Part shown: positions 1-11,520 of the stretch, piece after piece | Position numbering within the stretch: the stretch's first letter is position 1 | How the letters are laid out: every line of letters starts with the position of its first letter | Source of the DNA: Ifrita kowaldi | Taxonomy: Eukaryota > Chordata > Aves > Passeriformes > Cinclosomatidae | Assembly (NCBI GenBank): GCA_013398055.1 | Contig: VZRS01001761.1 | Coordinates: 287-64,286, forward strand | DNA length: 64,000 nucleotides | Reading direction: 5' to 3' | Notes under the pieces: model-generated | What the model was told of the DNA's origin: nothing | Databases searched by the model: none | What the model saw: only the letters and a program-made list of their open reading frames with translations | Made by a program: the position numbers and the translations under genes

Positions 1-2121
1 TTTTTGGAAGGCCTTAATGACCGTTTACACGTGAGGGAGGAGAATGAACCAGACGGTTCACTAGCAGTGGCTTCCGCGGGTGGGTGGTGCTGGCACCAAC
101 AACTGCGCCTTACCCGTCATGCACGCGGCAGCCTAATTTGTGCAGGGATAGGCAATTGCAGTGTTGAAATTGTGCTGGAGGTGGAAGGCAGGCGATGAGA
201 AGGTTGTGTTTTGTATACAGCACTGTCCACCATAATAATTTATTTTCTTACAGAGTTCGCTTAAAGCTATCTGTGTCCTGTAGGAATGAAAACCAGAGCA
301 GTTTTCTGCTAGGATAGACTGCACCACCCAATACTAATTACCACAGATTAATCATGGAGTGTAAAGTTTCCAACTGTCTGCAACAGCAAGGAGTTCATGT
401 ATATATTACTGTCATTGAGAGGTTTAATGGCTGCTGCAAAATCTGGTATTTTAACCTATATAATAGCATAGAAAAAGTAAAAAGGATCAGTGATCTCTTA
501 GTCAAAAGGGGCTGAGAGAACAGGCTTTAACAGTGGCTAAATAAAATTTTACTGAAGTTATATATGTTGCCAGTGTTGACCTTGATTGTGGATCTGGTTC
601 TGATGAAATAAATAGTGGTGGCTTACTTTAGTAGTTGTAAGAGTTGCTCTGGCCTGGAATGCTGTTATCAGCCAAGATGTGAGGGCTTTCTCTTGTTAAA
701 GATCACCATTGCTAGCTCCTTTTTTCCTGATTAGATAATGTTACTTAGGTTATCAGTTTAGTGGTGTTTTCTTTTTTTCTTGGTTGGACCCCTTAAAATA
801 TATGGGGGAAATCCATTATAACAGACCCATTGTAGTAGGAAATATATGTAACAGAAAATCCATTAACACAGGTTTGTGGAAGATTTGTTCAGTAAGATGT
901 ATGATTTTATTTTTTTTTCACTTATTGTGCTTTAGAATATTAGGCTTGTAATATCAACATTGTTTTTATTTCATTAGTTCTTTATCATGTCTTGATTGCT
1001 TGCAAAAGTATAGAGTGCTTCATGATAAAATCAGTAATGAGAAGTAACTGTATGGATGTAAAAAAAGGAAATTTACTTGTTTAAAAGTTAAATTGTGATT
1101 TCTGTAAAGCTTTGTGTGTAAAGCTCTTAACGTTGTAGTTCTAAAGAGTTAGTTTAGGTGCTCAGTTATTCAGAAATAGTCTTTGAAAAATCCTCTCCAA
1201 GAGCTGATACTTCATTTTTTTTGCAGTTGCATCACTGTAGCTTTTTTTAATAGGTGTAATTTGGAAAATAAAATACTGTATACAATGTAATTTGTTAATA
1301 TCTGTCCCCTGATTGTTTCTGAGGGATGTTGAGGTGGAGTAGAGGAAGGGTTGAGATTTTTACTGTCATTAACTCCAGTGGTAGGAAAAGTCTCTGCCTG
1401 CTGTGTTGTTTGCTTTGATCCTTTTAAGTGTAAGCAGAACAGATGAAGGGCTGCTGAAGAACCAGTGATGGTCCTGAGTGTCAAAGTGCTGGTCAGAAAA
1501 AAGCATTCTGGAAAGTCCCTTCTGGGTATTTGTCTGTACTTACTCCTTCTGCTGATTTACAACAATGAAGTTGAATAAAAGCAGTGCTATGTACATTTCT
1601 GCACATGTAACTCATATACTCAGCTCAAAGTGAGGTGAACTCTTCCATTAGTGACAGGTAGGAAAGAACGCAGTGATTGTTGGGAGGAGTGGTTGTAGGG
1701 TTGAATGGGAAGCTGAGGCAGCCATTTTGTTGTTTCTGTACTGCTGTGATTGAGGCCAAATATAAACAGGTTCAAATTTACTGTTGTGGTGTAGGGTTTG
1801 AGTGGGTTCTAAAGAGTAAGTCATTTTAATGAAAGTCAAATGGGATTCTCCCTCAAAGTTAATGAGGATAAGCAGGAATACTAGTTCTAGCTATTGTGTG
1901 CCATAGCTGTGTTTAAATACAAGCATAGTTAATTTATGTGTGTAGCAATGTCAAAAGTTTTTTAGGTCGTATTAATGTATGAGTGACTTTGAAACACTAT
2001 AATATTTTCACTTTGCTTTATTAGGTTTTCTTTCTTCCTGGGGACACCACTTGAGTTTCTCAGGAAAAAAAAAAACCTAATTAATGGAAATTTAAACTAA
2101 TTTTCTACCTCTTTCAACTAG
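1..2121 (+). other. DNAJA2: DNAJA2 intron 1 (3' portion)
   Basis: AT-rich sequence upstream of the exon 2 acceptor (polypyrimidine tract and ctag ending at 2121). No first-exon coding sequence, CpG island or recognisable repeat was seen. The J-domain start exon must lie to the left of the window. Confidence 0.8.
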
Positions 2122-2181
2122 GCATACAGAAAACTGGCCAAGGAATACCATCCTGATAAGAATCCAAACGCAGGGGACAAA
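2122..2181 (+). CDS. DNAJA2: DNAJA2 exon 2 (J domain, HPD)
   Basis: Sixty bases, phase 0 at both ends, with acceptor ctag and donor gtaaga. It encodes AYRKLAKEYHPDKNPNAGDK. HPD is the invariant Hsp70-stimulating tripeptide between J-domain helices II and III. Confidence 0.97.
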
Positions 2182-5100
2182 GTAAGAAAGACTTAGTCAT
2201 CTTTTTTTTTCAAATGCTTTAAGTTTGCTATTACAGTAGCATCTAAGGAACTGAATACAGGTCTTGGGGGCTTGATGTTCAAGTTGTTCAAAAATACCAG
2301 CTGTGAGAGGGAGCCTTGTCTGGTCAACTTCTCCCCAATCTCAAAAGCTGCCAGTGTGCCTGGTGACAAAATGCAGCAGTTGGCTGAGTCAAATTGGTTG
2401 AGAAGATAATGCTGAGCAAAAAACTGCCTCTCATTTGCTGTGATAATGTCAGCTGGCATTGGCATCTACATAGGAATTTGAAAAAGATTGTCAGTTTTTC
2501 AAGTTTTTCCGACGTGGAAAAATGTATGTATAGAGGTTCTTAAAACTGCTGCAGCATAAGACAAATTACATATGTGTGAAGGTTGAATTAGATTTGTTAT
2601 GCTAAAAGCAATTTAAAATTTGTTAATTAAGTTGACTCAGCTGATTATCTTTAACAGAACTGAAGTTCTGATGGCTGCTTAGAGGTGAGCAGAGATGACT
2701 GTGAAAAGATACTAATTTGCCATAGAGCCAAATAGATGAATATACATTTCAGTAAGTTACTTAATTGTTAGTGTGTTTTAAGTGCCCAACATCTTGAAGT
2801 CTTTGCCATTAGTATGTAACTGTTGGGTATTCTGCCTTTTGGCTTCTACAGTGTTGTGTAGTTGGCGGTTTTCTTCAGTTGGGTTTTTTTTTATTTGTAA
2901 GAAATCTGTCTTATGCCAGTAAAGAACAAAGCCAACCAAGTTTTGCGGTAAAATGTCTTATTTTATGGTAAGATGTAACACAACTAAGCCAAAGTCTGAC
3001 TTTAAAGTCTTGTTAAGAAAATGTTATGTTAGATTGAGGATGGAAAAGTGTTTTGTTGTGTACCTTCTTAATTGATAGGTGTTCATGCAGGGGGAGAAAA
3101 TCATAAAATGCTGCCTTGAAGTTCTAAATTACCATGCACTGTTTTGACTCTGTTCCTCTTCTAGTTCAAAGAAATAAGCTTTGCCTATGAAGTATTGTCA
3201 AATCCCGAGAAACGTGAGCTGTATGATAGATATGGAGAGCAGGGGCTCCGAGAAGGGAGTGGAAGCAGTGGAATGGATGATATTTTCTCCCATATCTTTG
3301 GTGGTGGATTGTTCAATTTCATGGGTGGCCAGAGTAGAAGTCGCAATGGTAGAAGAAGAGGAGAAGATATGATGCATCCACTCAAGTGAGTACCTTGATG
3401 CTGCAAGTTGTACTTTGAAGCTTTCCTGATCAGTACTTGACTCTGCTGGTTTCTGTTCTTGATACACTTCTTAGCTGAGATCCTCTGCAGTCTGCGCTAC
3501 TCTTTAGACTTGCATGTTGTGTGTAGAGCCAGGGGCCAGTCATCTAGAGTTACTTTCCTTGGCTGGTTAATCTAGGGACTACCAAACACTTTGCCAGGTT
3601 ATTTGAATTACGTACTTAGTTAGCTTTATTTTCTTTGTTTTGCTCCTTAATTATGTTTGGTAGTTCTAAACTGGAAAAGCCTTCAACAGCCAAGTATTAC
3701 TCACTAGGCAGGTTCTTGGGAAAGTGGAGGTGCTCTGGAAAGACTTGAAGTCATAGAGCAATGCCAGCTGGAACTATGGTTGAACCTCATAATTAATGGA
3801 AAAGTACGTGTGGTAGCTTTGGTTTTGGTTTTTTTTTTGTCAAAGCCATTCTTGAATATCACACCTAATTGTGTTTTGGAGATCCCTTCTTGCTGTCATA
3901 GCTGGCTTTTTGCCTGCTGAGCAGGTCCGTTTAAGGACTACAGTTAAGCAACATCTTTCCTGTTGTTGGCAAACCGTGCTTAGTGAAATCTGTTTAATTT
4001 CACATGCTTGCTTAGTTTACTGTATGGTATATTATTAATAAGCTTTGATTTTGTTGTTATTTGTAAATAATGATGCTAGGCAACGTTTTCTCAATACATT
4101 GAGCTGAAATTTCTATCCACTAACAAACCCTTTCAGGAGAAACACTAAAAAATTAAGTGGCCTTGGGGACATGCTAACCCCTCCCCACTAAACTCCCTTG
4201 TGTAGAAAGTCCAATGCAATAGTAAGTATTCTATGTGTGTTCTTATGTATTTATGCCATAAATATTGTTTGGACTGTTTACAGAGGTTTGTTTCTCACCT
4301 GCCTGGTAGAACTGAAAATAATAATTAGTTATGACTGTATAATAACACCTAAAATTCTAGATAAGCTTGTTTCCTATTGAGAAACACAACCAATCCTATG
4401 TGGTTGCTTCTGATTAAATTACAGCTTTTCTCTGAAGCTATGTTTAGCTTTACAAGGGTATTGATATGTATGGAATTTTTTTTCAGTAACTTTTTGTGAA
4501 AGCCAAAATGGTACTTTAAAATCTTATTTTGATAGCAGATTTAGTCTTTTTAGGAATATCTGGATTGGTTGGGGGTTTTTTTGGTGTTTTTTTTTTTTCA
4601 TTTGTCCTAGGCAAGTGTTTTAATTACACGGGGAGAGTTAAGTTGTTACATGATAACCCAGGAGAAATGCTTTATTTTGTAGAGTCACTTTAGAAGATCT
4701 GTATAATGGAAAGACAACTAAACTACAAGTTAGCAAGAATGTCCTTTGTAGTGCATGTAATGGGTAAGTTTGTATTTTTGAGTTCTCTGGTTGCTTTGCT
4801 GGCAGATAGTGTAATGAAGGATCTCCTGTGTCACATCTTTATCAGTATTTGACTACTTACTGGAACTTGCTTTCAGACCAGCAAATTGTTGAACTTGAAT
4901 GATGCTGTTGATGGAACTGAACTATTCAAGGGCTTTGTGTGGGGGAAGGCTGGGAGAGCAGGGAACCTAACTGTAATTTGCAGTGCAGTTGGGCATGTAG
5001 GCATGTTAACCTACTGCTGGAGGGGGTTTCTGGTTGTACCTTTCTGAAGAACTTCCTTTTCATGCAACCGGTGCTTTGTGCTGCAGGCAGGGAGGGAAGG

Positions 5101-8100
5101 CTGGCTCCGTTCAGAAGTGCAACGCCTGCCGGGGCCGGGGGGTGCGCATCATGATCCGGCAGCTGGCCCCGGGAATGGTGCAGCAGATGCAGTCCGTGTG
5201 CTCTGACTGCAATGGAGAAGGTAGGCCAGGCTCTGCTCTGTTACTAAATGTGCTTGCTTGGATCCAGCCTCCTGCTTAAATCTCAGGAGAAACTTATCCA
5301 GGACAGTTCTGCCCTTACCCAGTCAGCTGCATCTCGCTCTGGTGGCAGCATGGAGAAATCATTTCACTCAGAACAGCAGCAAGATTTACAGTGTTTCATG
5401 TTCTGAAAAGCAACCTAGAAGCTCAAGCACTAGGGACTGATCATCTTTTAAAACACTTAGATGTGAATATTACTTACTGCCATTACTCTTGTGTTAAAGT
5501 AAAAACCCGAGATGTTGCTGGTTTAGGAACTATTTGTCTTTTTGCATCTCCTGATATCCAAGGACAGTCGTAGGTTAAAAATGGGAACCTAAACTTGAAT
5601 TTTTCACTTCTTCAGATTAAGATGATATCTTTGGCTGAATTGATTCTGTTTGGGGGGAACAAGTTCAGCACTTCATATGATTTCTTTTTAGGCCTTCTGC
5701 AGTTGGCAGAGTAGTAACATCACCTTGTGGATGATTTTACTTGTCACAACACTCAAGCTACAAAGAGTTGTATTTTGTGACTTGTCAAAACATTTCATAG
5801 ATGATGTTGTCTTTAACATTTTATATGCCTAACCTACACATTTTGTAGTTTCAACTGCATCATAATGTTATGCTTTGTTTCACAGAAAGGTGGTCTAAGC
5901 TGAGAAGCTTAATATTTTAGGCCAAGTGCATCTGCTTGTGGCACTTAGTACTAAAATTTTACAGTCCATGTGCCCTAATACTTTGGTTACTGTGTATAGA
6001 GACAAGAGCTCACTGGAAAAATAAAGGTGAGGTAGAACAGAGCATTGAAGCCATTTTGGATTGTCATCCTTCAGTTTGCTGGAAACAGTAATTACCTTTG
6101 TAGCTGTGAATCTTATGTGACCAGCTCTCTTCCCATTTTTGGATGCAAGACTCTCTAGTTCTGCTGGCTGTGTTTACTCAGTACTGTCTTGTGGGGATAT
6201 ACTGGGAGATGGGGCAGTCAGGGAATTTTTTTATTATTATTATTTTCTTCCTTCCTTCTGTCCCAGCTGGGGTAAATGAAGCCTGGATTTCCTCTTGTGA
6301 GGAATTCATAAAGCAACATCTAAATCACTACTTGAGTTGCAGAAATTCTTCAGCTTGCTTTCAAATAGTTTTTCCTGGGAACTGGATGCAACTATATCAA
6401 AATCTCTGAACTCAAAATTTGTCTTTATTTAGGTGAAGTAATTAATGAAAAAGACCGCTGTAAAAAATGTGAAGGGAAGAAGGTGATCAAAGAGGTAAAA
6501 ATACTTGAAGTCCATGTAGATAAAGGCATGAAACATGGGCAAAGAATTACATTCAGTGGAGAAGCAGACCAGGCTCCAGGTGTGGAACCAGGCGATATTG
6601 TCCTTTTACTCCAAGAGAAGGAAAATGAGGTAATGCTTTTGAGTATATCTTTTAAATGCCTTTTATTCCAGTTGTTAATATTTAAGTTATATAGATGGCC
6701 ATTCATTTAAAGTAATTGATACAGTTGCAGCTCTGGGAGAGCTGGTGAATAGCTTTTAATAGATTTATTGTGTGTAATGTGGCTTTCATGGTGAGCCAGA
6801 AGAAACTGGGCAAGTCCTTAGCTAGAGGCAGCTTCTGGTGCCTCCTAATGCTAATAAGAGGTAGCTTTCTCAGATGAGCTCAGAGTGACTTTGATACAGT
6901 AGATGCAGTGAAGAGCCATTCAGGATGTTAACTTTAATCTGCTTTGCTCATGACACTAACAAAATTCTAAGTGTGGCTTTTTTCCATGTCTTGTGACATG
7001 GCAGGGAACTCCTGATAAAATCCCCAGATGGTGCTTTCTGTGTCTGCTACTGTGGTTCTGGAAATAATACAAAATGGTGATGTTGCTGATTCATTTAACA
7101 AAACAAACACTATTATTTTATACTGGTTTGTTAAGACTTATGTTCACTGTATTCTGGACTATATACACTGCACTTTGGAATTAAATATTGCAATTTGTCT
7201 TCTGTTAAAACTCATGTGGGTCCGAGTTGAGGTGCCTGCTCCTTTTTTAATTCTATTGTTAAAAAATGCCAAGTATTGCTATGATGAAATAAGAAATAGT
7301 TTGTGTGTTGCACTCAAGGAGGGGTTTTCTGTTATGACAGAGTAGCATGGGGTACAAATTTAAACTCCAGTCATCTATTAAGGCTATAATGTTGGTTATC
7401 TGCTAATTAGGTACTTTGTAAGCTTTTCAAAGCTGTGTCAAGGACTGCTAATCTGTCAGTCTGTACTTTGTCCTAGTGAGTAAAACTAGACTTTGTGTTC
7501 TTAAAATTTCCCTTGAGGTGGGATGCATGGTTCTGCCAATGGATAAATTTTAAGATATACTCTGGTTAAGAATCCCCAGTTATGTGGCCTAAAAATCACT
7601 TCTGACATCTGTCAACTAAGTGACCAAAGTCCTACTCTTGGTCAAGGTAGCTAAAGCAGGTATGCATGAGGACAAAAGTTGAGAAACAAAGATGTGGTTT
7701 TTATACCCCAGTGCAGGGGAAATAGTGTCAAGCTGTTGTCAGTTTTGTTTATAGGTTGCTTGTGTGGAAGATGTTGGGGGTGAAAGAGCTGTGCTGCTGT
7801 ACAGGCCTGGTTTAATTTGAACCTTACCTCGGTGTGAGGTGTGGTGTGGCTTATTTTAGATGACGCTTGGTCAGGCACAAACTTCCCAAGCATGTTAAGC
7901 CATCTGAATTAACAGAATCAAGTTCACTTTATGCAAAGGTTGTTGCTCTGACATTGAATTTTAATGATAAATAATAATGAACTCTCAATAATGAGTCTGG
8001 TGGAGTTGTGATTACAGTACTTGAAAGAATGTCTCCTATTTTGTTTTCCAGGTGTTCCAGCGGGATGTGAATGATTTGCATATGACACACAAGATAGGAC

Positions 8101-9185
8101 TTGTTGAAGCACTGTGTGGATTTCAGTTCACATTTAAGCACCTTGATGGGCGCCAGATTGTGGTTAAATATCCTCCTGGAAAAGTAATTGAACCAGGTAA
8201 GCTTGACGTGATAAAGATTTCTTTGTTCATGCTTTTGTGAATCTTCAGCACTTAATCCCACCCTTGTTGTCCTGTTAACTGAACCTAGGCTGGGGAAACA
8301 GAATTGTGTGGAGAGAGAATGGTCCTGCAGTAGCACCCTCCTTACTTTACTTCTCTTTGAATTCCAGGTTGTGTTCGTGTAGTCAGAGGTGAAGGAATGC
8401 CACAATATCGCAATCCTTTTGAGAAAGGGGATCTCTACATTAAATTTGATGTTCAGTTTCCTGAAAATAACTGGATTAGCCCAGAAAAGCTTTCAGTAAG
8501 TAGTTTCTCAAGCATAAATTCAGTGTCTTACTTGACAGAGTGTGCAGAGGGCTTATGTTGTACCTCACAGGCTTGCTTTCAGTGCTTAAATTTAGATGCG
8601 AGTAAAGTTCTTTTAACCTTTTTTATGGCCCATGCATTACTTGGAAATAGCCCTTGGAATATGAATGCGTGGAAGCTGTATTTAAGAGCTGTGCAGATGG
8701 TACACAGGCAAGGGCAGGAGGAGAATCTTTCTGTTGCTGTGTGATAAGTTTACAGAGTGCAGCTGTATTTACTGATTGCACTTTTGGTTGAAGATACGTA
8801 GAGCTGTTGGTTTTTTTGAAGTGGTGTCTTCCCGTTGATACAAATACTGTTAAATGACTCTGCAGTTCAGGGCTTTCATCAGCATAGACTTCTAAGCCAA
8901 ACCTGCTCTTAGGGGTGTCTTGAAGTTGTAGGAAACTGGTCACTTTATTTAGCAGTTGTAGATGGAATACTGAATGCATTTCTTTCTTTGGGGCAGGAAC
9001 TTGAAGATCTTCTGCCAGCTAGACCAGAATTTCCCAATGTAATTGGTGATGCAGAAGAGGTAGATCTTCAAGAATTTGATACCACTCGTGGTTCAGGTGG
9101 TGGCCAGAGACGTGAAGCTTATAATGATAGTTCTGATGAAGAAAGCAGCCATCATGGACCTGGGGTACAGTGTGCCCACCAGTAA
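2122..9185 (+). CDS. DNAJA2: DNAJA2, DnaJ/Hsp40 subfamily A member 2 (5'-partial, exons 2-9)
   Basis: Type I J-protein that stimulates Hsp70 ATPase and delivers unfolded clients in the cytosol. Eight exons join in phase: 2122-2181, 3165-3385, 4683-4763, 5087-5220, 6433-6629, 8052-8196, 8368-8495, 8997-9185, giving 384 codons plus TAA. Human DNAJA2 is 412 residues, so only about 26 N-terminal residues are missing; no match to them was seen in 1-2121. Visible in order: the HPD motif of the J domain (exon 2), a G/F-rich linker with GGGLFNFMGG (exon 3), four CxxC zinc-binding repeats (CSACNGQG, CNACRGRG, CSDCNGEG, CKKCEGKK; exons 4-6), the C-terminal client-binding domains (exons 6-8) and a terminal CAHQ, the CaaX box expected to be farnesylated. 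The orthologue call rests on near-identity across the whole length. DNAJA1 is less likely because the linker and tail are DNAJA2-like. Confidence 0.98.
3165..3385 (+). CDS. DNAJA2: DNAJA2 exon 3 (end of J domain and G/F linker)
   Basis: Begins FKEISFAYEVLSNPEKRELY and continues through the glycine/phenylalanine-rich linker to the basic RSRNGRRRGEDMM segment. It ends with two bases of a Lys codon before donor gtgagt; the next exon supplies the third base. The linker reads GSGSSGMDD, about one residue shorter than the human GSGGGGGMDD. Confidence 0.97.
4683..4763 (+). CDS. DNAJA2: DNAJA2 exon 4 (first zinc-binding repeat)
   Basis: Encodes VTLEDLYNGKTTKLQVSKN, then VLCSACNG, the first half of zinc repeat 1. 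It has acceptor tgtag and donor gtaagt. The final Gly codon is split with exon 5. Confidence 0.96.
5087..5220 (+). CDS. DNAJA2: DNAJA2 exon 5 (zinc-binding repeats 2 and 3)
   Basis: Starts QGGKAGSVQKCNACRGRG and ends CSDCNGEG. Acceptor is ctgcag and donor gtaggc. Third positions are more GC-rich than in neighbouring exons. Confidence 0.97.
6433..6629 (+). CDS. DNAJA2: DNAJA2 exon 6 (zinc repeat 4 and start of C-terminal domain)
   Basis: Encodes EVINEKDRCKKCEGKKVIKE, closing the zinc-finger-like region, then KGMKHGQRITFSGEADQAPG and VEPGDIVLLLQEKENE. The acceptor is tttag; the donor gtaatg follows a complete Glu codon. Confidence 0.97.
8052..8196 (+). CDS. DNAJA2: DNAJA2 exon 7 (client-binding domain)
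   Basis: Encodes VFQRDVNDLHMTHKIGLVEA, then LCGFQFTFKHLDGRQIVVKY and PPGKVIEPG. It ends one base into the Gly codon at donor gtaagc. Confidence 0.97.
8368..8495 (+). CDS. DNAJA2: DNAJA2 exon 8 (C-terminal domain II)
   Basis: Encodes CVRVVRGEGMPQYRNPFEKG and DLYIKFDVQFPENNWISPEK. Acceptor is ttccag and donor gtaagt, with phase 0 at the end. Confidence 0.97.
8997..9185 (+). CDS. DNAJA2: DNAJA2 exon 9 (C-terminus, CaaX box, stop)
   Basis: Starts ELEDLLPARPEFPNVIGDAE, passes an acidic segment and the conserved GSGGGQRREAYNDSSDEESS, and ends GVQCAHQ followed by TAA at 9183-9185. CAHQ is the predicted prenylation signal for membrane association. Confidence 0.97.
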   Translation, partial: ELEDLLPARPEFPNVIGDAEEVDLQEFDTTRGSGGGQRREAYNDSSDEESSHHGPGVQCAHQ

Positions 9186-9390
9186 ACATTTGTCTAAAAA
9201 GTTGCACAAGGATTTTCTTTCCAATTTTGCCTGACTTGTTTTCAACAATCCAGCTGGATTGTATAAGTAATCCAGATGAACCAATGGACATCTATTGCTG
9301 TATGTGTAACTTTTAAATTGGTCTATAGTATCTACAGAGTGTAATTTAAACTAACCACAAGCTTACATCTTCATTTTGACTGTGTAGCAG

Positions 9391-9396
9391 AATAAA
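9391..9396 (+). terminator. DNAJA2: DNAJA2 poly(A) signal, proximal candidate
   Basis: Canonical AATAAA 206 bases after the stop codon. It would give a short 3' UTR. More signals follow, so alternative polyadenylation is likely. Confidence 0.55.
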
Positions 9397-9742
9397 GCAC
9401 TTGAAAGGAAGACAAGACTCCTTTTCACATGGGTTTTAAGTTTGTCCTCGTATCTGTGCTTGATTTTTACCAGTTTTGTGTAGATTTTAAGTTTCATATT
9501 TTAAATTCAAATTCTACATTGTAAAGTTTGTGTACAATTTGTCCTGAGGCTTGGTATTTGGCTGCACCTGCATAAGCTGCTACAAGTAGAATCAAGAATT
9601 TCATAGCCTGTATCTATCATCTAGATGCATGGTAAATGGGCTTTGCACATAATGGGTTTAGAGCTGACTGGGAACAATGAAAGACTAAATTAGAAGTGGT
9701 TGTAAGTTTTTTCTACCATCTTGTGAACGGTTTCTGAAATTA

Positions 9743-9748
9743 AATAAA
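9743..9748 (+). terminator. DNAJA2: DNAJA2 poly(A) signal, distal candidate
   Basis: AATAAA inside taaataaaag, about 560 bases after the stop, followed by T/G-rich sequence as expected of a downstream element. Further AATAAA hexamers at 10175 and 10577 could serve longer isoforms. Which is used cannot be told from sequence alone. Confidence 0.6.
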
Positions 9749-11382
9749 AGCAGTTGGTGTATAATATATTTCTTTTGCCTTGTAACTCTTACTTTTCCAG
9801 TGGCTTTAACTAGTCTGTGTATGAAGAGACTATGTAGATGATAGATATTTTATAAACACAGGGAGGCTGAAGCTGCTTTAAGACTAGGTGGAGGTTAGAT
9901 AACAATTGTGTGCCACATTCAAGTCTCTTCCTGAAATGAGAGATGACTAAATGGGCACAGGGAAGGCTGCAGCCATGTCCCCTTTGTGTGAAGAAAACAC
10001 AAGGATATCTGAATTCAGTCGAAAGATAACAAACCCCTTAAATGGGGAATGATTAAATTCTGAAATAATGGTGTCGTTCTCTTAGCCTTTGAGTCTATTC
10101 AAAGCCTGATTCAGCCTCACTTCCTAGAGAAATGTTTCCAGTTTAAAAAAAAAAATTGTTTAACCTGGAAACATAATAAATGTAGATGGTTTTGTTACTT
10201 TTTTAGTAGTTTGCACTTTGGTTTAAGTATGAAGATACTAAGTTCTCCAGCTTCAGTTCTGTTACTTTTAATTGGCAAAAATGTCAGAACAAAGCAAAAA
10301 TGTGACCTTAATTAAGGAACTGTTGTGCATGAACAGTGTTGGGTTGGTAAGCTGCCTCTATAGCAAGGTTTTTCTCCTGTTTAAGTGAGAAAGTTGAAGC
10401 TCTACTTTTCTTTACGAATCTGAAGTGTGACTTGTTTAGTTATTTCTCTGATAGTTGTTGACACTTTATTAATGAGGTTGGAGGGACAAACTCCAAGGGT
10501 TTCAATGTGCTTGGGTAGGCGTTGGCATTTGAGTGTTGCTGAACATCCTTGTTATAGACTCTAAAAATGAAGCAAAAATAAATACTGTTTGATCTGTATT
10601 TCAGTACTGACTTATGGTGTGGCATTCTCTAGTGGGTCTTTTATTTTCATTTATTAAAACCTGGGATTGCATTTTGCGAAGCCATGGTTACACGCTGATC
10701 CTTTTTTCTGACTGATCTCTCCAAGGAGACAGTCCTAACCTGTAATGCTTAAACAATTACAACACCTGTGTTCTGCTTTTAAGTCCTTGTAAAATGGAGT
10801 AATACTCTAAACCTTTAATCTCCATTCACACTGGTTTTTTGAGGGGGAAGAGAGGAAGGGATTCATGGTAACTTTTCAGATAGCTGAAGTGAAGGGGTAG
10901 AGGAAGAGCTGACCACTGTAGGGCAGTTCTGCTTCAGTCCTGAGCTGGCATTAATTTAGGCTCCTGCCAGCAGCACCTGATAGCAAATTCTAAGACACTG
11001 TGTTTTTACCTGTCATCTTGCACATTACTGTTGTGACATTACTGTCATGTCACAGCACAAGACTGGAAATATATTTTATTCCTGTGTTAGATTCATATAT
11101 GCTACCACATAACTAAAATTTAAATGTCTTACGGCTGTTGAAAAATTTAGTACCTTGTACTTCAGTTTATTTGTGAGTTGAATATCAGAGTTAAAATTAT
11201 TTCCTATATACAGCCTCTAGTGTTCATTTTACTGTGAACTTAGTTAAAATCTAAACTCTTAAGCCTGTTATAAAGAAAAAGGAGCATTTTCTCCTGCTTT
11301 GGTATCCTTCATAATAGGAACTTAATAAGACACATCACATGATATAAAAGCTTATAAAAATATTTACTGGGCAGTATAGCAC

Positions 11383-11388
11383 TTTATT
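11383..11388 (-). terminator. CDCA9: CDCA9 poly(A) signal
   Basis: AATAAA on the minus strand (TTTATT on the plus strand), 85 bases after the CDCA9 stop codon. It is the nearest canonical signal and gives a compact 3' UTR. Confidence 0.7.
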
Positions 11389-11472
11389 AAGAAATAATAG
11401 ACATAATTTAAACGCTTTGGAGGCAGCAGGCAAGAGCTGTCACAAATGTTCTGTAGTCACAAGACAGTTCTA

Positions 11473-11520
11473 TTAACTTGGTTTAGGTGTTGCCTTTCCA
11501 CACAGTACAGTCAGCTCACT
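11473..11520 (-). CDS. CDCA9: CDCA9 exon 10 (C-terminus and stop)
   Basis: Encodes SELTVLCGKATPKPS and TAA (11475-11473) after a strong pyrimidine tract ending cctcag. It is phase-compatible with exon 9 and matches the LSNRLAQIC-type end of borealins. Confidence 0.85.
   Translation of the reverse strand, partial: SELTVLCGKATPKPS

Larger units (their letters stand above)
9186..11382. other. DNAJA2 3' UTR and DNAJA2-CDCA9 tail-to-tail interval
   Basis: AT-rich sequence with several AATAAA hexamers on the + strand. The left part is probably DNAJA2 3' UTR. No coding exon, RNA gene or recognisable repeat was seen. The two genes converge here with 1.6 to 2.2 kb between their best poly(A) candidates. 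Confidence 0.7.
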
